Below are positions 20,893 to 30,719 of a stretch of DNA of 64,000 nucleotides, in pieces. The stretch is from Hordeum vulgare subsp. vulgare (Eukaryota > Streptophyta > Magnoliopsida > Poales > Poaceae), in contig NC_058518.1 of the NCBI RefSeq assembly GCF_904849725.1, positions 10,188,147 to 10,252,146 on the forward strand, read 5' to 3'. How positions within the stretch are numbered: position 1 is the first letter of the stretch; each line of letters opens with the position of its first letter. Both the position numbers and the translations under genes were made by a program. The notes under the pieces were generated by a model, which was not told where the DNA came from, ran no database searches, and saw only the letters and a program-made list of their open reading frames with translations.

Positions 20893-22742
20893 TTACTCTA
20901 GAGGCACATCAGGAACATGGGAAATAGACAGATAAATCCCATGATCTCCAAGGAACGGCAACATCAACACCTTGTCTCCTATTTTCATGAGTTTTTCATT
21001 CTTCATGAACTTGTTCCATTTGTTGATGCATACACGACCCTCAATATCAGAAATGTTGTATGTGCTAGACATCCTAGTGACACGATGACAAACAATGGTT
21101 ATGGCACCATAATCTTCCATGTCTTCGGGCACAACACGATGAGGTAGTTTCTGTTTGAACAACATATTTTGAGCATGTTATGTTACAAATTTGTAACTCA
21201 CTGTTATCTAATAAATTAAGAACAACAGTAAAATGTACTAAAATGACACTAAGTAAAAGAATATGGTACCCCAAAGTTTTTGTTGCAATTAGACCATGTC
21301 AAGGTATGGAGAAATCCATAAGCTCTTCCTTCGTCGTAGTTTCCAACATCATGATGCTGGACTAACATTTATACGTTCATCATTTGACGTATGACAGTCT
21401 CCATCATTCTCCAGTCCATCATTCTCCAGTTGACATGTGTTCCCTGAGTGACAGCGAGAGTGTCAATAATATGTCTTTTCTCATCAGACAATTGGTAGTA
21501 TGCTGCAATATGTCACACACAATTAAATTTAGAACATATGGTATGTGATAGAGTAATATTATAAAAAACAATTGACCGAACATTGCAAGGGCAAAGCCCC
21601 CCACAGCCTTAAACCTTTATTAAATAAAAATTACAATATGTATAGTTACCTCGGTAACCCAAAGAAAAGTAAAATGAAAACGATAAAAGTCCTAACCTAA
21701 CAAAAGAGCTACATTCAGGGGGGCAAGAAGGAGACCCATTTCAGCAAGTCTTCTTTAAACCTAGGCTTAACCTTGTGTGCCATAAACGACATGTCAGTTA
21801 CAAATCCTGACTTCCAGACAACAAATCTAGCCTGCACATTCTAGAAAACCTTATAATTTCTCACAAGCCAAATGTTCCAACAGGCGATGAACACCATCTC
21901 GGAGAAAAAAGGCTGCTGAAAAGAATTTTTAGCATTGGAGGCTGCAACTTACATATCATTAGTATCACCCCAATCAACTTGCAAATTGTTCCATACTCTG
22001 CTACTGAAAAGGCAAGTGAAGAACAAATGATCCCTATCTTCCCTGACTTTTGCATGGCAGATCCTGCAATTAACACCACCATCCATATGCCAATGCCTTC
22101 TTTCTACCATGTCCTTGGTATTCAATCTGTCCATGACCACCATCCAGGCAAAAACCTTGATCTCGAGGGTACAATAACTAGCCCAAATCCAATTCAGCAA
22201 AGGATTAAAAGTTTGCTCCCTATGCACATGTGAATAGAAAGACTTGGGGGTATAAGGCTTATTTGTTCCCATCCAGGACCACACATCATTTTGGCTTGTG
22301 CTGGGTTCAAAGTCCCTTATGATAGTTTGAAGTGTAGACAACTCCAAAAAGGCCTGCTCAGAGAGAGGTAGATTAAACCAAAGGGACAAATCATTAGTGC
22401 TCAATCCATCTTTGACCATTGTCCAAGGCTCCTTAACATATGAAAACAGTCTAGAGAATCTGTCTTTGAGAGGGAATGTTACAAAAACTTACAGGAAGAA
22501 GAATGTATTTTACTTCGATGAACGATAGGAAGATTTCCAGTTGTGACTAGGCTTGTTCCTACAGGATATTTCACCATTCTGAACGTAATCTCATGGCCCA
22601 CATAAAACTTGTACACTCTAACAAATTCCTTCCAAGCATTACGAGAAATAGATGTGACACCATTTTGGTTGGTAATGTCATAGGGGAATTCAAACTGCTC
22701 TCGGGTCATGAAACTTTCATGAAAATAGCCATTCTGGTCCAT
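20893..22742 (-). CDS. B3-like DNA-binding-domain protein, three visible exons
   Basis: Exons on the minus strand are 22742-22493, 21502-21375 and 21150-20893. They have GT donors (GTAAGT, GTATAA) and CAG acceptors, and the phases join cleanly to a 211-aa product. Exon 1 carries a B3-like core (GVTSISRNAWKEFVRVYKF, then VGHEITFRM). Exon 2 is a charged linker (LSDEKRHIIDTLAV). Exon 3 carries a second B3-like half (EGRVCINKWNKFMKNEKLM, then GDKVLMLPFLG). The frame is open upstream of the chosen Met (YIFTKNFRIP), so a 5' exon may be missing from this model. B3 proteins of this plant type are nuclear transcription factors, often of unknown target. A LINE fragment occupies most of intron 1. Confidence 0.55.
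21590..22475 (-). mobile_element. 5'-truncated LINE (zinc-binding RT C-terminus) in the B3-like gene intron
   Basis: The minus-strand frame 22419-21949 is a LINE ORF2 C-terminal segment (zf-RVT domain). It has the usual (K/R)VFAWMVVMDRLNTKDMVER helix and the Cys/His cluster CRICHAKVREDRDHLFFTC. The frame continues past one stop to the family's C-terminus (IACWNIWLVRNYKVF; AHKVKPRFKEDLLKWV). It begins just inside the intron donor of the B3-like gene. Loose similarity between the two flanks (GTTTTTTATAATATTAC versus AGTTTTTGTAACATTCC) could be a decayed target duplication. Confidence 0.8.
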
Positions 22743-23775
22743 AGGAATTCTGAAATTCTTCGTGAAAATGTATCTCGTGTAGCAGGGGGTAACCTAAGTA
22801 GCATACTAACGATAGTTAAGAAGTATAATTGATATAGTAATACGTGGGGCTCGTCTAATCAAAATATGGAATTATGCCAAAATAGAAAGGTAGAAGAGTA
22901 GTTTACTAGTTCATAAGAGAAAAATAAAAAAAACTAGAAATACAAAGGTTCGTCCATTTGCTCAACTAACTAATGTCTATGCAATATAACTTTTTTTGCG
23001 ATAAACAATACAAACAACTAGCAATAAGAAATAGGTTCTATCCAGCGCAAAACAATTTTAACCCAACAATTTCAAGACAACAATTTTTGGGCGGAGGATG
23101 TTGTAAAATTCTCATTAAAGCTTATATGAAAATTTAAGAATGGATCTTATTATCCTGTTCTCAAATCCCGCGCGTAGTGTGCCAGTGAAAGACTTCTTCG
23201 GATTATTGTCGCCTGTGCACAAACCCTTGGTGTTCAAACATATGCAACACTATGATTGGAGAAAGACCAAATCATCAATACTATCATACAGATATTGGCT
23301 TATTAAAAGCAGATCTGACTGATTGTATAGTTGAAATACCCCGTTCATCTCTGTGGTCATTGTCGATCGTAGCTTAACGGCCCGAATCAATGTCCCGGAG
23401 GATGGCCGAGCTACGCCGGTAAGATTGAGGGGCGACGATGCAGAAAGCTTTGAAGATGGTGAAATCTGAATGATGGGTGTGAGGAGATTTGTTCGCTGGT
23501 GGTAACAAGACCTAATGGAGGAGAATCTGAAATGCCAACTTAACCTGCACTAGTTGCCCCGTTTGTCACGGAAAAGATCATTACGAGATATTCTTAGCGC
23601 AGTTAGTGGCTTATTGGTTTGCTGCATGCCATTATTAGTTGTCAGGCGGCAAGTTTCCACCATCCTGAAAAAGTTTTGCAAGTCTTGTCATGGTCGGGTT
23701 TTTTTACGTACAAAAATGGAAAAACATTCAAAACCAGTTGGTGGGGCTTCATGGGTAAAAGCTGTGCACAAAATT
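22743..23775. other. Intergenic, possibly 5' region of the B3-like gene
   Basis: AT-rich. Upstream exons of the B3-like gene may lie here but I see no convincing coding stretch. Short plus-strand frames at 23140-23816 lack domains. Confidence 0.3.
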
Positions 23776-24455
23776 TATCTATGTTTATGAAAAAGAAGGG
23801 GTGCGCAAAATTTTAGGTGATTTGAAGGAGGTCCAAAATATCACCTTGTGAGACCAAACGGTTTGTTCGTAATGAAGTGATTTTTTTGACCTTCTCCAAA
23901 TCACCCCAAATTTGTTGTATATGGTGGCATGCATGTAGTAAACATGATTATCAAAGCAATTTCAATAATAATGAAGTGTACATCGTCCCCCTAAGGTAAC
24001 GTATGACGTGCGTCCCTTTGTTTCACCGAGCCACTATTAACTATCAAATATTCAAAAAATGGAACACTTTCATATATTATCTATGTTTATGAAAGAGAAG
24101 GGGTGCGCAAAATTTTAGGTGATTTTTAGGAGGTCCAAAAAATCACCTTGTTAGAAAAAATGGCTTAAGTACCAAACGGTCCGCAATGAAGTGATTTTTT
24201 TTACCTTCTCCAAATCACCCCAAATTTGTTGTACATGGTGGATGCATGTAGTAAACATGATTATGAAAGAAATTTCAACAATAGTGAAGTGCACATTGCC
24301 CCCCTAATGTAACGTATGACGTGTGTCCCTTTGTTTCATCGAGCTACTATTAATTATAAAAGATTCAAAAAAAGAAAACTTTTAGATTTTATCTATTTAT
24401 GAAAGAGAAGGGTGTGCAAAAGTTTAGGTGATTTGGAGGAGGTCCAAAAAATTCA
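23776..24455 (+). repeat. Tandem repeat, ~305-bp unit, about 2.2 copies
   Basis: Each unit starts near ATCTATGTTTATGAAA(G/A)AGAAG. It then runs through GTGCGCAAAATTTTAGGTGA, TCTCCAAATCACCCCAAATT, GTAGTAAACATGATTAT and GTCCCTTTGTTTCA. Starts are at about 23777, 24079 and a partial at 24388. The first two copies differ by scattered substitutions and small indels. No coding function is seen. Confidence 0.9.
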
Positions 24456-24960
24456 CACAATTAGAAAAAACAAGCTCAGTTTCATGATTCTTGAAAAAAG
24501 TGTAAAAAAGTCCTTGATCATGGACAGATATACCTCACAACATTGGTGCAGGTTTTGCTATGTCACTCATAAATTGAGAAGTGCACTCTCACTTCATTAA
24601 TTTATGAAATGACACAACTTAACCTGCACCAGAATGGTGAGTTATGGCTGCCATGCTAAAGGACATGACATCCTAGGCGTATGAGGCTATTTAAATCGGT
24701 GATTACGTGGCTCGGTAAGCAATGTCCTACTAAAATTAAAGGACCTAACGCGGGGGCATGTCACGGATGAAGGAGTTTTTTTTTAAGTGACGAATTGTGC
24801 GCGGCCTTGACCTCTCTCTCCCACGAATTTTCACCCTCCAAATCTCGCTCCCGCCTCCGGCGTTAGATCGCCTCTACCTATCCACGCACGTTTTTGCCGC
24901 CGCCGCCACCGTGCATTACTGATCTCGTCGCCGCCCAAACGCCTACACTCTTGCCGGCGA
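24456..24960. other. Intergenic
   Basis: Two inverted words, GACAACTTAACCTGCACCAG (24612) and ACTCATAAATTGAGAAGTGC (24566), hint at a small decayed MITE. No gene. Confidence 0.3.
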
Positions 24961-25670
24961 GGATGATCCTACCTGCCGGTGGAGGCGGCGTGGGTGGTGC
25001 GCTCCGTTCAGCGGATGTGGACCCCATGCGCGAACTGGTCGACAAGGTCTTGGTCCTTGCTGATTCGCAGCCGCAACTGGTCCAAGACATCACCAATGAT
25101 GGTGAATCAGTTAGTGTCTTTAGATATTTACCCTAGAATTTGCCTTCTCAGGGTTAACCATATAAATTGCTCTCTTGTTATTTCTCGCTGTTCGTAAATT
25201 CTATCCTACCGCTTGCTTTTTTCATTATTTGTATGGTTATCAATACTAGGGTTTGCAAAATTAGAGGAATAGATCATTTGTATTCCCATACATTATGTCT
25301 GTCTTTTATACAACCAAAGTTTTATGGAACCAATGCTAAGAAAAAACAACCCATTTTATGGCTGGCATTGATATAATGTTGAATTCGCTGACATGAGATT
25401 TTTTTGTTCTTCTAATAGCTGATTGCAGATTCAGAAGAATGGAAACGCTACCTACACCCGAGGAAAACTTTCAGGAAGAAAATCTACAAGTGTCTCATGG
25501 ATGCAAAGATTGTGTACCGACGTAACTGGCATAATGTCCGTTCTGCATGAAAGATAATGGGCATTCAAAAACCCTGGCAATTGCAGCTTACAGAAAGAGG
25601 TGGCCTCTTGAGACAAAACCTGCTAAGTTGGCCAACATATTGAGGAGGGTGAAGAAGACCTAAAAGTATG
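24961..25670 (+). CDS. Possible short gene or gene fragment, unknown
   Basis: A G+C-rich leader with CT-rich upstream sequence leads into an ATG at 24963 and a frame of 56 codons (MILPAGGGGVGG, then MRELVDKVLVLADSQPQLVQ). It could be joined by splicing to a second protein-like stretch at ~25428-25550 (EEWKRYLHPRKTFRKKIYKC, LMDAKIVYRRNWHNVRSA). The first frame runs into what looks like a GT donor near 25110 and an acceptor precedes the second (TTGCAG, 25424-25429). No domain recognised. This is a weak model and could be a relic of a gene copied by a transposon. Confidence 0.3.
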
Positions 25671-26340
25671 GATTATGCTGCATTCGCCACCACTTTGTAG
25701 CTAGAGTCATGATAGTTAATGATTTCCAAATGAAGAAGACCTAGTAAATGATTTCCAAATGAATATTAAGATGATGTGGCTCTATCCCATGATAGTTGAT
25801 GCCTCTTACAGCGGTTATTCTGATTGGAATAAGAAAATGTCTTCATTATAGTCATGTATCTATTGCAGGATATGTTTCACACAAGGGGGATTTTTTTCTA
25901 TATATTAGAATAAAGACAATGATTTTTCGTATCTAGGAAGGGTTTTTGTTCTATCTATTGCAATCCAAAAATGAATCAGATTCATAAACCACGCACCAAC
26001 AGTAAAATCGATGATAGAATCCCTAAAATCCTACATATGTAAAACTAGCACACCCATATGAGATCGATGCTCATCTACTTTACAAGAAAACCGCTAATGG
26101 CACGGAAAAAAAAACTCCTTGAAAGGAAAAACAAATCTGCTAAAAACAGAGTACTACTTTGTGTTTTGATTTTCGGCTGAAAAAAACAAATTTCGGCCGA
26201 AATTCAGCCATCTCGTCATGGGCCGGCAGATGGGCCTTTCGGACGAATTATTCAGCCCAATTTGAAATTACTTGGCTTGGCCCAGGTTCCAGACTATTCC
26301 TGTTAGCGTCTGGCTGATACAAGACCACGAAACCTAGCTC
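25671..26340. other. Intergenic with a TTTCGGCCGAAATTCAGCCA word
   Basis: No gene. The word ATTTCGGCCGAAATTCAGCCA at 26191 recurs in split form at 26791-26810 and 26884-26900, about 0.6-0.7 kb downstream. A repeat or element may therefore span 26190-26920. Confidence 0.35.
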
Positions 26341-26680
26341 ACAAACCCTAAAACTCTCGTTTCCTCTCCTGTCCTCCTGTGTGCGGCGCCGTCGCTGCAC
26401 ACATAACTCCTCACGCAGCTCATCCGGCGGTCCGGCCAAGAAGCTCGACCTCCAGATCCACTAGCGTCCTCCACCACCATCCTCCTCTCCGTTGCATCTC
26501 CAACGCTACGGCATGGTGCTCGAAGGCTACGGCAACGAAGCTGACAAGTTCAACGGAGGAAGGAGCACGGGGCAGGGGCAGCAGCATGGAGGGCGTCCAC
26601 TTGATTTTGAACTTTGGTGTGATGATTGTGGACTGTCAAGTTCAGAACCAATGTGCATTAGGGTTATGTTGGACTGATGT
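26341..26680 (+). other. Small gene-like leader and 61-codon frame, unknown
   Basis: A CT-rich leader with AAACCCTAAAACTCTCG leads to an ATG at 26513 and a short frame (MVLEGYGNEADKFNGG, ending ELWCDDCGLSSSEPMCIRV). The Cys pair near the end is the only motif. The product is very short and unrecognised. The leader resembles plant 5' UTRs, so this may be a first exon of a truncated gene. Confidence 0.25.
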
Positions 26681-26956
26681 TGTTATTTTAATTCCTAGAT
26701 AATTTGCTGAACATTATATGATTACTCATGATGGTTGTTGGGTTGCTATGCTTTTGCTCTGCTAGATTTCAAAATTCTATGATTTTTTGTTGAATTTCGG
26801 CCGAAATTCGGTCCAATTTTGGGCAAAAATTTAAAATTTGGTTTTACATTTTCGTTCGAAATTTTGCCGAATTTTTTGAATTGACCGAAATTCAGCCATT
26901 TCTTTCTGGGCCGAGAAAAATGGCAAACCGAAAATCAAAACACAGGCACTACCTCA

Positions 26957-27309
26957 GAGAGCTTGTCGATAGCATCCTCGTCGAACTCGGCGCCCTTCCT
27001 AAATTCTTTGTCTTGTTCCTTGATCTTGTTCTCCTCGAAAAGTTCATCTATTTCGTCATGGACCTCGCGCTTGTGCTTGCGCTTCTCCTGCTCCAGATAT
27101 TCGGCGACCTTGTCCTCCTCATGCTCGCCGACCGGAAGCTCGATGGCTGAGATGGCCGCTGGAGCAGGCATAGCAGTAGGTGCACCGCTAGTCGTCGTCG
27201 CAATGGCGGTCTCACACGCGCCAACCGTGGCGGCATCCATGGCAGCAGAATGCTCAGCTCCGATGGTTGTGTCCTGCTTGTCCGCCGCTTCTTCACGCAA
27301 AGGCCGCAT
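26957..27309 (-). CDS. Putative small gene first exon: Ala-rich then charged coiled-coil
   Basis: The minus-strand frame opens at 27309, with a likely Met at the start or about 25 codons in. It begins Ala/Thr-rich and then turns strongly charged and helical (EEDKVAEYLEQEKRKHKREV, then HDEIDELFEENKIKEQDKEF). After IDKLSE there is a GT donor (GAG|GTAGTG, ~26956), so this may be a first exon. No downstream exon was found in the AT-rich sequence to the left. The Harbinger element sits about 105 bp upstream of the ATG. Unknown family. Confidence 0.35.
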
Positions 27310-27656
27310 CGTCGAACGACGAAAGGAGGAGGGTGGGGGAGGAAGGGAGGAGGGTGGTGGCCAGGGATGTGGTATGGATGGAGAGGGAGAGGACGAGGGT
27401 TTTCTACCAGAGTTAGAGCATCTCCAACAGCCGCGCTATACAAGCGCCGCGCCGTAAAAAAGGCTGGATTTAGCACGCGCGACGCGGCGGGAGCTCCAGC
27501 AGGCGCGCAAAAACTGCGCGCGCGCCATTTCCAATTGAGCGCGCTGGCCGAAACGCAATCCCGCACCCATTATTTGCTGCGCCGGCTCCCGCGCGCGCGA
27601 CTCTCCCGCGCTCGCTCCTTCTTTCTTCTGCGCTCTCTCCTGCTATCTCCTGCGCT

Positions 27657-28065
27657 GTGCACTCTCTGCGCTCGCTGTACACTCTCGCGACCGGCCCATT
27701 CGACCGCGCCGCCGCCGCCGCTCGTGCCACCGTTCGGCGCTGCACCGGCCTATCCCCGAGCCGCCGTCGCCGCCCGCGCCCGCCGGCGCTTCCCCGGCCT
27801 GTCTCCGCTGCGGCCGCCGCCCGCGCCCCCCGTTCAGGCGCTTCCCCGGCCTCCCCGCGCCGCCGCGCTTCCGCCCCACCCCTCCTAGTCCGGCCGGCCC
27901 TCGCGCGCCTCCGACGTCCGAGGAACAGCGCCCCACCGCTCGCTGCCGCGCCGCGCCCTCAAGGTGTTCGACAAAACGCCTACAAGGTATGTATTGCTTC
28001 AAATTTATGAATTTGGTGCATGTTTTGAATTGTAGTTTTTTATAATATAGTATTGAACATTGTAG
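27657..28065 (+). other. 5' leader exon and 79-nt intron of the transposase gene
   Basis: AACGCCTACAAG|GTATGT at 27986/27987 is a strong donor, and TTGTAG|ATG ends at 28065, immediately before the transposase ATG. The leader frame from Met 27657 to 27986 is exactly 110 codons and ends in phase 0. A spliced product could therefore carry a basic, Pro/Ala/Arg-rich N-terminal extension. Alternatively the leader is 5' UTR and translation starts at 28066. Confidence 0.6.
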
Positions 28066-29325
28066 ATGAGTTCGTCGTATGCTTCTTCCGAAGAAGAATT
28101 TGATATGGAAGAGGAGGAGGATCTTGCAATGATCATAGCTATGCATATCAATAAAAAACCAAAGCACGGTGGTTCGGTTATGGGTCGGGAAATTTTTTGG
28201 AGAGATAGGATTGATGCCCATAACAGATTGATGAAGAACTATTTCGTGGAGAATCCCACATACCCGGAGTCGTATTTTCGTCGCCGGTTTAGGATGAGCA
28301 CAGACTTGTTCAAGCGCATTGCAGAGAAACTTGCGAGCCATGACCGGTTTTTCCAGCAAAGGAGGAATGCCGCCGGAGAGCTCGGGCATAGCACCTTTCT
28401 GAAGGTGACAGCCGCTTTGCGTATGTTGGCATACGGTATCCCGGCTGATTTAGTTGATGATCACTTGGCTATGGGTGAGAGCCAAGCCATCATGTGTGTC
28501 AAGCGCTTTGCAGTGGGAATTGTGCAAGTGTTTGGCGAGGAGTATTTGAGATCTCCCACTGCCGAAGACGCTGCAAGGCTATTGGCGATGAACAAATCTC
28601 GCGGCTTTCCTGGCATGCTTGGCTCAATAGATTGCATGCATTGGAGTTGGAAAAATTGTCCAAAGGCATGGCATGGGCAATTCCACGGCCAAAAAAAGGG
28701 TTCCACTATAATCCTTGAAGCGGTGGCCGATCATGAGACTTGGATTTGGCATGCATTCTTTGGAATGCCTGGATCTTTGAATGACATCAATGTTGTCAAT
28801 CGGTCACCACTGATGAATAAGATTGCGAATGGTGAGTTGCCACCGGTGCAGTTTGTAGCAAATGGCCGTACGTACAACTATGGCTATTATCTAGCGGATG
28901 GCATCTATCCAAAGTGGCAAACCTTCGTGAAGCCGTTGAAAAAGCCAGAAGGTAAGAAAAATCTAGATTTTCACAATACTCAGGAGGCTGCTAGAAAAGA
29001 TGTGGAGAGAGCATTTGGGATTTTACAAGCCCAATTTGCTATTGTGAGAGGACCGGCTAGATTTTGGGATCAAAAAATGCTTTGGTACATCATGCACGCT
29101 TGTGTGATCATGCACAACATGATCATCGAGAATGAGCGTGGCCAAGATGTAGACTACTCACAGTATGAGCTATTGGGACATCCCGTGCGAGTGCGACGGA
29201 GGGCTGAAAGGGTTGCCCGTTTTGTTGCCTCGTATCATGCCATTCGGCGTCCCGCAACACACAATGATCTTCAGAAGGATCTGATTGAAGAGTGGTGGGC
29301 ATGGCATGGACGACAAAGAGCATGA
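28066..29325 (+). CDS. PIF/Harbinger transposase (DDE nuclease)
   Basis: 419 uninterrupted codons. An acidic N-terminus (EEEFDMEEEEDLAMIIAMHI) is followed by a helical region with the plant transposon-protein signature (FRRRFRMSTDLF, residues ~71-82). The DDE-type nuclease domain spans about residues 180-350. Candidate catalytic residues are D189 (GSIDCMHW), D278 (LADGIYP) and E314 (KDVERAFG), 35 residues apart in the last pair as expected. GSLNDINVV (~236-244) and HACVIMHNMIIE (344-355) are family hallmarks. The length is normal for the family. It would act in the nucleus, excising and inserting the element at TWA sites, normally with an ORF1 partner. No disabling mutation is visible. Confidence 0.95.
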   Translation: MSSSYASSEEEFDMEEEEDLAMIIAMHINKKPKHGGSVMGREIFWRDRIDAHNRLMKNYFVENPTYPESYFRRRFRMSTDLFKRIAEKLASHDRFFQQRRNAAGELGHSTFLKVTAALRMLAYGIPADLVDDHLAMGESQAIMCVKRFAVGIVQVFGEEYLRSPTAEDAARLLAMNKSRGFPGMLGSIDCMHWSWKNCPKAWHGQFHGQKKGSTIILEAVADHETWIWHAFFGMPGSLNDINVVNRSPLMNKIANGELPPVQFVANGRTYNYGYYLADGIYPKWQTFVKPLKKPEGKKNLDFHNTQEAARKDVERAFGILQAQFAIVRGPARFWDQKMLWYIMHACVIMHNMIIENERGQDVDYSQYELLGHPVRVRRRAERVARFVASYHAIRRPATHNDLQKDLIEEWWAWHGRQRA

Positions 29326-29663
29326 TTTGATTGCTTTATTTGTATTGTATTGTTCATGAACTATTGGTTGTGTTTATTGCATTATTTGTTGTACTGAACG
29401 AGAAACTATTTATTTGAGTTGTAATAACTATTATTGTTGATTTATTTTGTTTGTTTGATCGTTTTTTCACTATTTTTTAAAATGTATATGTGGTTTGTGC
29501 CTGCTGCGCGCGCTGCATTTTTGGGCACTGCTGGAGCAGCGCGCGCGCTGCATTATAGCGCGGCTGTTGGAGCCAGCGCCTATCCCTGCGCTAAACCAGC
29601 CGTCGCGCGCGCTGTAAAAATATTTTTTGGGCGCGGCGCGAAGCGTGGCTGTTGAAGATGCTC

Positions 29664-30225
29664 TTAGAGAAGAACGAAATGAACGGTGGAGAAACTGAGG
29701 TGGGGAGGGGGGTGAATTAAGACGGTTGTGGGATGTACTCACCTCAACAGAGATGTGCACCACCGTTGTGCTGGTGTCGTGCACGTCCTGCGATTCGCTG
29801 TGCACCACCGTTGCCTTTGCTGGCATGTGGACCCAGCGATGTGTAGAACTGATTGGTGGGTCGTGCGCGTTTCCTTAGTTATTTTGGGTGTTTTTTATTT
29901 TCTTTTCATCTCCCTTTTTTACTGTTATAACGACAAAAAATCAACAAAAATTACATGTATCTTTTTACTACACAACCCACCTTACCTCCGGGCCAACAAT
30001 AAAGAACAATTCACACACTTTTTTTTCCACACATTAATTATTGGACCACATGGACAAGTGTTGGTCTCATTAGACTCACGTAAGGTATGAGGGCTCACAC
30101 ATGCACCAATAGATGGTAATTGCAAGACAAACAACACAAGCATCCATGCCAAGTTTAATAGCTTTTTGATATTTTATGGGTTTTCTATGGTTTTGTCGAC
30201 GATAAAACCAAAGTATACTTACTGT
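29664..30225. other. Right flank of the Harbinger insertion, intergenic
   Basis: This is the continuation of the sequence interrupted by the transposon (GAGAAGAACGAAATGAACGG), upstream of the putative gene at 26957-27309 on the minus strand. It contains two nearby copies of GTGCACCACCGTTG (29755 and 29800). No gene. Confidence 0.4.
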
Positions 30226-30600
30226 AGGTGGAGCAACGTCCGCTCATTGTCGGAGATCATTCAAGTTTTGTGTGTACTATTGGACTGGTCATGCACACCT
30301 CCTCGTCAATTTGGTGTTGTGCTAAAGATGACCAAAATTTGACCCTGTTCATCGGAGGGCGTCCAAAAAAATTAGGTTCATTGAAAACTTGGCATCGATG
30401 TAAAAACCCTAGAAAACATACCGATGGGGGAGCAACGTCCGCTCATTGTCGGAAATCGTCCAACAAAACAAGCATCCATGTCAAATTTCATTGTTTTTTT
30501 ATGTTGTATGGACTTTGTATGGTTTTCACGATTGAAAAATCACTAAAATACTTCTATATTGCATGGTCAAGTGGTTTTCTAGGGTTTCAGCGCCCAACCG
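30122..30600 (+). repeat. Imperfect duplicated words
   Basis: GGAGCAACGTCCGCTCATTG occurs at about 30230 and 30429, and ACAAGCATCCATG near 30137 and 30468, followed in both places by similar T-rich sequence and TATGGTTTT. The spacings differ (199 and 331 bp), so this is a rearranged rather than simple tandem repeat. An ORF of 162 codons over it (30228-30716) has no domain and ends in Pro/Thr-rich low complexity. Confidence 0.5.
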
Positions 30601-30719
30601 CGTCCCACAAGCGAACCCCTACCCACCTCCACGCCCCTCAACCCACCACTGCCACAACACACCCACCCAACCCACCTGCACTCGATGATTGGGGATTTAT
30701 CAAAATATCTCCCTAGCCG

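Larger units (their letters stand above)
27416..29663 (+). mobile_element. Complete PIF/Harbinger transposon, 2.25 kb
   Basis: The terminal inverted repeats are GAGCATCTCCAACAGCCGCGCT on the left and GAGCATCTTCAACAGCCACGCT on the right in reverse complement (20 of 22 identical). Flanking TTA at 27413-27415 and 29664-29666 is the 3-bp target duplication typical of PIF/Harbinger. A further exact copy of CTCCAACAGCCGCGCTATA lies inverted at 29554-29572, just inside the right end. Subterminal DNA is packed with GCGCGC words. One transposase gene is present. The usual second gene (ORF1, Myb-like) is not visible, so movement would need it in trans. Confidence 0.93.

Noticed and set aside
27250..27888. 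212-codon plus-strand frame at the left end of the Harbinger element
   Set aside because: It starts outside the transposon and runs through the TIR and G+C-rich leader; content is low-complexity Arg/Pro/Ala.
30228..30716. 162-codon open frame
   Set aside because: Covers duplicated non-coding words and ends in Pro/Thr low complexity; no domain or splice context.
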